DNA of 34,555 nt from Fidelibacterota bacterium (lineage in GTDB: Bacteria; Fidelibacterota; Marinisomatia; Marinisomatales; TCS55). Below the pieces are notes generated by a model, which searched no databases, was not told the origin of the DNA, and saw only the letters and a list, made by a program, of their open reading frames with translations. Positions 29,520-34,555 of this stretch are shown one piece after another. The DNA is taken from contig JADFRD010000014.1 in assembly GCA_022561485.1 (NCBI GenBank), positions 1-34,555 of the forward strand. The letters are read 5' to 3'. The translations under genes and the position numbers were made by a program. Every line of letters starts with the position of its first letter. The stretch's first letter is position 1.

Positions 29520-32500
29520 CTAAAAGGATATTTTCAATCCCAGCTGCATTCTCCATCTGGAAAATTCACTAAAGTCATCCGAGAATGTCTCTGTGGCACC
29601 ATTGAAACTGAAGACAGGTTCACCATCTTCTGTCCAACTATCCAACGTCAAGGGTGAGGTCGCTGATACATTGGCAATCTGCCTCACGCCCCAGCTGGAG
29701 TTGAGGAGGTTTGCCAGATTCATAATGTCTAAGCTGACCTCAATTTTCCTGCCGGCTACAGCAAATTCATTATTGATACGCAGATCGATATTGCTGAACC
29801 ATGGGTTAAGTAACCCATTACGTTCTGCAATCTTACCACGGTTTTCACTGAGATAAGGATCCTGCTCAATGAAGGCATCCAATGCGGTCCAATCAGATGA
29901 ATTAGTCAGGTGAATATCACTTTCACTTTCTGGAATGTAAATGAGGTCATTACCACCAAATCCATCACCATTCACATCACCGGAATAAACATGGGAATAA
30001 CGGTTACCGCCGGAATAGATGTAGCGGTTTCCTTCACCCATTTCAAAGACCATTCCAAAACTGGTCGCCATGGACTTGCTCCATTGGTGACGATAGGTTG
30101 CTGAAGCAATGATCCGTTGTTTTAAGCCAAACTGGGAAGGCGACAAACTTGGTTTATTCGGGTCTCCTTGTACCGGCTGACTTTGGAACAATACCGATGC
30201 GATTTCTGTGGATTGCAGGTTGTTCTTTGCGTCCAGGAATGTATAAGCAGCGCTCCAATTCAATCCATTACCTAACCGCCCTCGTAATTGAGCAGTGAGT
30301 GTTAAGCTGGATCCTTCATCAATATTGTCAATAACATAGACACCGTTGCCTTCATTAAATGGGTCGTAGTTTAACTCATTCGCACCCGCACCTCCAAAAT
30401 ACGGTCGTCCATCAGCCAGTGTACGTTCCGACCCAACCAAATCGGCATTTCGCATATAAATGGCATTAATGTCCGTGCTTTGTACCAGCTCAAGCGTGGC
30501 CAGCATATTGCCGGGTAGTTGTTTATCCACAGCAAGATTGATTGTCCTGACTTGCGGCCATTTGAAATCGTCAACCATGGCATTCAAATCAAAGGACTGT
30601 TGTAAAGTAGATTTGGTTCCTTCGTAAACTTCACGTCCTTCCCCATCATCTGTCGTTTGTCCGTTACTGCCATCACCAATTATATTTGGGTTTTGTCCCG
30701 GATTTGAAATGACATTCCCGATCCATACAAAAGGCAGTCTTCCGGTAAAGATTCCGATACCACCGCGAACTTGCAGTGAACGATCATCATTGCCCCAGTT
30801 AAAGCCTACCCGTGGTGAGAACAGCGGATCATCCCCGGCCAGTTTTGCTTGATCCACGGTTTCAGGTTCATCATTTTCATCCAGCAGTGTTAACCCAGTT
30901 GAAAATGGATTTTCTACAGGTGTCGTATCGTACTTTGGGATATCCACACGGATACCGGCTGTAATATTCAGGTTCTTATTTACAGCAAATTCATCTTGAA
31001 CATAGAACGAAATTTGAGAAACATCAATCTGTTCACCTTTATACGGACCTGAACCAATCATTCCGTCGAAATCTGCTTTATTCGCACTGTCTGGGTGCGT
31101 TGATTCAAAGAAGAAATCTAACGTTGAAAAAGTCGTTCCACCTAAGAATTGTGCCCAAGATGCATCAAGCATGAATAAACCATGCCGGAAAATATTAAAC
31201 GAGTTGAAAAACTTGAAACTCTCGTAGTTAAATCCCGCTGTAATGGCATGCTTCCCCATATAGTATGTCAGATTATTCGTAACCTGAAGAACATCCTGAT
31301 CCAAGATATTATGGATGGAGAATGGTTCGTGCCCCACTGTGGTGTAGGTGACACCATCTTCACCAATTTCAATCGTGGGGAAATCAACACTGAAGGGCTC
31401 ACGGTAATCCCTGAACACATTCTTGCTGACAAAAAAGCGATTGGCAATCCTATCGCTAAACATACTGTTCAACTCTAACGCATATGAACTCAGGTTGTTG
31501 TTTATTCGATATCCTGAATTTTTAAACGGTAAAGTAAATGCATTCGGCCCGCGACCTGTATTATTGTAACTCAATACAAATCCATGAGGCGGTAGTTCCC
31601 TTGACGCCTCCAGTTTATTGTACCGGAGCGTCAAATTATGCTGATCGTTAATATTCCAATCTAACTTGGCCAGGATTTTTACATTATCCGTATTGTGTGT
31701 ATAATTTTCCCAAGGTCCTGTATCGTAGCCATAAACGTCCTTCATCCGGTCACTAATCGCCTGCATGACAGAACTTTCGACCCGAGAACTTTTATCAGCA
31801 TAATAATTGGTTCCCGGATCATTCCGGTGTTCATTTTCAAGATTCACAAAAAAGAACAATTTATTTGGAATGATGGGTCCACTGATAGACACACCGGATT
31901 GGCTGAATTCCAACGACGGAGATTCGAATACTTCAGCATCACCGACACTATTGCCGACGAAACTTTCATTCCGCGCATAACTGTACAAGGATACGTGCAA
32001 ATCATTTGTTCCGCTTTTTGTTACCGTATTAATTCCGGCCCCGGTGAAACCACCTTCCCGAACATCAAAGGGAGCGATGGACACCTGGACTTGTTCTATA
32101 GCATCGTAGGACACAGGTTCAGCATTGGTTTGACCTCCGGGAGCCGGATCATCCAGACCAAAGGCATTATTAAAATATGAACCGTCGAGCGAAATATTAT
32201 TGTAAAGCCAGTTTCTTCCACCAAAACTAAAGTTACCATCACTGCGAGGATCCAGCCTTGTAAGATCTCTGGTACTTCGTTTAATGGACGGCATGGCAGC
32301 TATCAGATCAGAGCCAATATATGTTGCAGCTCCGGTCCTGCTACTGTTCATCACGTCATCCTGTTCACCTACCACTTCCACGCCAACCATTTCAATGGCT
32401 TCCAGCTGCAATGTGAAATTCAGACGAACTGAAGTTCCAAGCCTTAAATGAACATTGGATTCCGATTCTGTTTTATAACCGATGTACGATATGGTGACCG

Positions 32501-32744
32501 TGTATGGTCCACCCACGCGCATATTGGGTATGTTAAAAACACCACCGGTACGGGAAGTGGTTCCATAGGTTATACCGCTTGGTTCGAATGTGGCAACAAC
32601 ATTTGCACCTTCAAGACCAGCGCCTTCTCCATCAGATACACTACCGGACAGTTCAGCGGTTGTTACACCTTGACCCAGCAATGTGGAAAATATAAAACTG
32701 GTAAGAATGAGTAAGGATGAAAAAATCCTTTTGTTTATTCTCAT
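29520..32744 (-). CDS. TonB-dependent outer-membrane receptor, Oar-like
   Basis: A 1074-residue exported receptor. The start is ATG 32744 (MRINKRIFSSLLILTSFIFS) with AAGGAG upstream; a longer open frame to 32855 reads through the MITE and is not real. Domains: signal peptide 1-23; a carboxypeptidase-regulatory-like beta-sandwich about 28-115 (AELSGSVSDGEGAGLEGANV, YTVTISYIGYKT); a plug domain to about 240 (NISLDGSYFNNAFGL, AIEQVQVSIAPFDVREGGFT, INTVTKSGTND); then a 22-strand-type barrel ending LGLKISF. This matches Oar/TonB-dependent receptors of FCB bacteria, which import oligomers or assist export of surface proteins. It lacks a SusD partner nearby. Its substrate is unknown. Confidence 0.92.
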   Translation of the reverse strand: MRINKRIFSSLLILTSFIFSTLLGQGVTTAELSGSVSDGEGAGLEGANVVATFEPSGITYGTTSRTGGVFNIPNMRVGGPYTVTISYIGYKTESESNVHLRLGTSVRLNFTLQLEAIEMVGVEVVGEQDDVMNSSRTGAATYIGSDLIAAMPSIKRSTRDLTRLDPRSDGNFSFGGRNWLYNNISLDGSYFNNAFGLDDPAPGGQTNAEPVSYDAIEQVQVSIAPFDVREGGFTGAGINTVTKSGTNDLHVSLYSYARNESFVGNSVGDAEVFESPSLEFSQSGVSISGPIIPNKLFFFVNLENEHRNDPGTNYYADKSSRVESSVMQAISDRMKDVYGYDTGPWENYTHNTDNVKILAKLDWNINDQHNLTLRYNKLEASRELPPHGFVLSYNNTGRGPNAFTLPFKNSGYRINNNLSSYALELNSMFSDRIANRFFVSKNVFRDYREPFSVDFPTIEIGEDGVTYTTVGHEPFSIHNILDQDVLQVTNNLTYYMGKHAITAGFNYESFKFFNSFNIFRHGLFMLDASWAQFLGGTTFSTLDFFFESTHPDSANKADFDGMIGSGPYKGEQIDVSQISFYVQDEFAVNKNLNITAGIRVDIPKYDTTPVENPFSTGLTLLDENDEPETVDQAKLAGDDPLFSPRVGFNWGNDDRSLQVRGGIGIFTGRLPFVWIGNVISNPGQNPNIIGDGSNGQTTDDGEGREVYEGTKSTLQQSFDLNAMVDDFKWPQVRTINLAVDKQLPGNMLATLELVQSTDINAIYMRNADLVGSERTLADGRPYFGGAGANELNYDPFNEGNGVYVIDNIDEGSSLTLTAQLRGRLGNGLNWSAAYTFLDAKNNLQSTEIASVLFQSQPVQGDPNKPSLSPSQFGLKQRIIASATYRHQWSKSMATSFGMVFEMGEGNRYIYSGGNRYSHVYSGDVNGDGFGGNDLIYIPESESDIHLTNSSDWTALDAFIEQDPYLSENRGKIAERNGLLNPWFSNIDLRINNEFAVAGRKIEVSLDIMNLANLLNSSWGVRQIANVSATSPLTLDSWTEDGEPVFSFNGATETFSDDFSEFSRWRMQLGLKISF

Positions 32745-32772
32745 GTTTGTTTTCTCCTTGGTTTTATTATTA

Positions 32773-32932
32773 GAGGGCTTTGGAAAACTTATTGCACAAA
32801 TTAAAAAGTCTAAAATTCGCCTGCTTTTCGTTAGAAAACTTGTCCATAGTACCACTATTGACTGCGTTTCCCGCCTAAATCAGGAAAATTTGACCCCTTT
32901 TTTCTTCACACATCTGGTTTTTCAAAGTCCTC
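32773..32932 (+). mobile_element. MITE-like element, copy B (160 bp)
   Basis: Same 160-bp length as copy A and about 90% identical in inverted orientation. Its ends are older: GAGGGCTTTGGAAAACTT on the left and a diverged inverted repeat ending TTCAAAGTCCTC on the right. It is flanked by a 5-bp direct repeat TATTA (32768-32772 and 32933-32937). It lies 28 bp upstream of the TonB receptor start, leaving its ribosome site intact but displacing the promoter. It has no transposase and no conserved reading frame. Confidence 0.88.
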
Positions 32933-32937
32933 TATTA

Positions 32938-33043
32938 TTTATTTGGAATTGTTTCGACCTGAATTCGTTGAAACTCAATAAAATTCGGTACAAGAGTATA
33001 GACAATGAATTTGTAAAAATAAAACTATAAATGTGGCTGTCAA
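32938..33043. other. Intergenic DNA between MITE copy B and the DUF1302-like gene
   Basis: About 100 bp of AT-rich sequence; no gene, terminator or repeat was seen in it. It probably held the original promoter of the receptor gene. Confidence 0.4.
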
Positions 33044-34336
33044 TTAGAAGCGATAGTTTGCCCCGAAACTAATATGTGAAAAATCCTCAATTTCATTAAA
33101 AGTGGTTCCCTCCTTTCCAGAAAATTTGGAAACGGAGAGATCAATTTCCCAATTTTCAACAGGTGAATATGTCACACCGCCACCCAGCATGGTTTGGCTA
33201 TCTTCTAAGTCCATAAATGTGTTAACTCTAATCTCTAAAGTATTATCCCAGAAATTACCTGACGTCGACAAAAACATCCCCAAATCAGTAAACATGGCAA
33301 AGGGGGTGCCCATACCTGTTTGGAAATCATCCTCCGTTACATCTCTTGCTGAAAATATCTCCCAACCTGGCTCGTAAACGAGTCCTTCCAAGGAGAGGAT
33401 GTCGCTGCCAATTAACTGTCCGGAAAGAAGAAGATCTATAGGTGTTAGGTATTCCAGCTGTAAAGCAAATTGGAGATAAGATGCTTTCAATTCATTCTTA
33501 AAATCATATGAATAATCATTTTCAGTCTGAAAATATCCACCTTCTCCGCGAAGTGTAAAATCACCGATAAAGGAGACAAAATCAATGCCCATTACAGATG
33601 TTTGCCGATAACAAAATTCCGGAGAGATTATGGGCCAATTAATAGTTGGTTCATCTCCATATTCATATCCACCGAGCGAAAAACCCCGGTCTCTTCCTTT
33701 GAAAAATGAAAAACCAATATCGCTGTTTTTTAAAGTAGTTTTAATATTAAATCCAAACTCAATTTCAGAGGGTACTTTTTTCATATGGTCTCTAGGATCT
33801 AAATAATCAGTTGATTGAAAAATCGGAAAATCCGGTTCATCAAAAGGTAATCGATTCCCCTCATGTTTAGGAACCACAACCGCTTCCAATTGCCAGTCAT
33901 TCCAATAATATTTAATTGAAGCAGAAAGTGTTCCGATTTTGCGATCTATTCCTGGTAAAAACATAAAATAATAATCATAGGGATTCAGGTTATCTGTTGG
34001 GTTGTTGCCATCCACCGCTCCCCAGGCATGGATTTGTTTACCCATTTTCACTTCACCCCAACTTGGATACCAAATCAAGTATGCTTCCCGAAGATCAAAT
34101 TGTGTGTCTTCACCAGACCATCGATATTCAACTGCGGAATTACTTTTAAAGTCAAAATTACCTTTTGAAAAACCGACTTCCAATTCAGCTATTCGAAAAG
34201 GCAGGGAAATGGTTGAAAAATCAGATACCCTATTCATTGTTACAGGATGAAATGATCCTGTGTAATACCATTGAGCGTTTAAAAAAAGCGGCAGTAGCAG
34301 GAGTAGCGGCAGAAATTGTTGTATAAATTTAATCAT
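33044..34336 (-). CDS. Outer-membrane beta-barrel protein, DUF1302-like
   Basis: A 430-residue exported protein with signal peptide (MIKFIQQFLPLLLLLPLFLN followed by AQ) and beta-barrel strands to a terminal aromatic (ISFGANYRF). GKQIHAWGAVDGNNPTDN with NPYDYYF resembles the GRQ-x-WG-x5-D-x2-NP core of DUF1302 outer-membrane proteins. LREAYLIWYP and IGTLSASIKYYW continue the strands. DUF1302 proteins are often found with lipid or hydrophobic substrate degradation genes, but no such partner is adjacent here. The ribosome site is weak. It is separated by about 300 nt from the receptor gene. Confidence 0.8.
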   Translation of the reverse strand: MIKFIQQFLPLLLLLPLFLNAQWYYTGSFHPVTMNRVSDFSTISLPFRIAELEVGFSKGNFDFKSNSAVEYRWSGEDTQFDLREAYLIWYPSWGEVKMGKQIHAWGAVDGNNPTDNLNPYDYYFMFLPGIDRKIGTLSASIKYYWNDWQLEAVVVPKHEGNRLPFDEPDFPIFQSTDYLDPRDHMKKVPSEIEFGFNIKTTLKNSDIGFSFFKGRDRGFSLGGYEYGDEPTINWPIISPEFCYRQTSVMGIDFVSFIGDFTLRGEGGYFQTENDYSYDFKNELKASYLQFALQLEYLTPIDLLLSGQLIGSDILSLEGLVYEPGWEIFSARDVTEDDFQTGMGTPFAMFTDLGMFLSTSGNFWDNTLEIRVNTFMDLEDSQTMLGGGVTYSPVENWEIDLSVSKFSGKEGTTFNEIEDFSHISFGANYRF

Positions 34337-34432
34337 TGTACTTTTTGTTTATAGGGAGAAATTTTTTAGGATGGTTAGCCATACTACCAAGCATTTCTGA
34401 ATATGATTAAACAAAACTGCTTGATCTACTAC

Positions 34433-34455
34433 TCACCAGCTACCAATAACCACTC
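34433..34455 (-). repeat. Degenerate short repeat, related to 10125-10147
   Basis: Read on the minus strand this 23-mer agrees with 10125-10147 at 19 positions (core GGTTA-TGGTA-CTGG). It is within a run of GTGAGT/GTTAGT-like units in the 125-bp gap downstream of the cupin gene. Confidence 0.35.
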
Positions 34456-34461
34456 ACTAAC

Positions 34462-34555
34462 TCACTCCCGAATCATCACCAACATCATTTTGAAAGGTGT
34501 TACTGCCTTTAATGCATGTGGTTCATTGTCTGGCATAATGATCATTTCTCCTTCT
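34462..34555 (-). CDS. Cupin-domain protein, C-terminal end (partial)
   Basis: The minus strand is open from the window edge to a TGA at 34462-34464, giving 30 residues: EGEMIIMPDNEPHALKAV then TPFKMMLVMIRE. The pattern G-E-x(5)-P-x2-xPHAL-x-A is the second conserved motif of small cupin proteins, with the metal-binding His in PHAL. Only the tail is visible, so the substrate cannot be inferred. It is upstream of and in the same direction as the DUF1302-like gene. Confidence 0.75.
   Translation of the reverse strand, partial: EGEMIIMPDNEPHALKAVTPFKMMLVMIRE

Noticed and set aside
32745-32855. 37-residue N-terminal extension of the TonB receptor
   Set aside because: It is encoded by MITE copy B and by the ribosome site itself; the ATG at 32744 has AAGGAG and a proper signal peptide.
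1-34555. CRISPR arrays, rRNA and tRNA genes
   Set aside because: No regularly spaced repeats, rRNA landmarks or tRNA-like TTCRANNC blocks with matching arms were recognised by reading; a dedicated tRNA search could not be run.

Overview
The window looks like a metagenomic or single-cell chromosome segment from the FCB group of bacteria, most likely Candidatus Marinimicrobia (Neomarinimicrobiota) or a close relative. This is inferred from secreted proteins ending in type IX secretion-style sorting domains (motif YPAYPNPFNPTTTI), an Oar-like TonB-dependent receptor, several outer-membrane beta-barrels, moderate-to-low GC and frequent ATG/TTG starts with AGGAG-type ribosome sites. No rRNA, tRNA or CRISPR array was recognised.

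Layout. (1) 1-2000 is a visibly AT-richer mosaic of broken genes: a glycogen synthase N-terminal fragment running directly into a 5'-truncated HNH endonuclease, then a long folded intergenic element resembling an integron attC site, then the 3' half of an AAA+ ATPase of the DUF234 type. (2) 2142-5336 (minus strand) is an operon rpe-tkt-rpiB covering most of the non-oxidative pentose phosphate pathway, with a 160-bp MITE-like element inserted just upstream of rpe. (3) 5668-10056 holds a HAD phosphatase, a methyltransferase and a minus-strand run: ferredoxin-like protein, DUF374 acyltransferase, VOC protein and lipoprotein dipeptidase. (4) 10223-15409 (plus strand) carries a LOG-family protein and two translationally coupled secreted amidohydrolase-fold proteins containing three modules, two of which have lost the metal-binding HxH. 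(5) 15414-18590 holds two secreted proteins with C-terminal sorting domains, a collapsed third paralogue and a DUF4920-like gene remnant; a 28-bp perfect palindrome sits inside one sorting domain. (6) 18622-20754 (minus) is a three-gene redox-looking unit: outer-membrane porin, covalent-FMN-type FMN-binding protein and a four-helix membrane protein with intramembrane histidines. (7) 20917-27472 (plus) is a fatty-acid beta-oxidation operon: TetR regulator, fadE, fadA, a PAQR/hemolysin III membrane protein and fadN, ended by a strong terminator. (8) 27596-29431 is a Na/phosphate cotransporter with a PhoU-like partner. (9) 29520-34555 (minus) holds a TonB-dependent receptor with a second MITE copy just upstream of its start, a DUF1302-like outer-membrane protein, and the 3' end of a cupin gene.

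The most notable non-gene structures are the two 160-bp MITE copies (about 90% identical, 18-bp inverted ends, 5-bp YATTA target duplications, each placed within 30 bp of a start codon), the attC-like folded site exactly at the break of the ATPase gene, the in-gene palindrome, and an 86-bp duplicated segment that records the collapse of a secreted-protein paralogue. Left-edge junctions may be real recombination or assembly chimeras; this cannot be decided from sequence alone.
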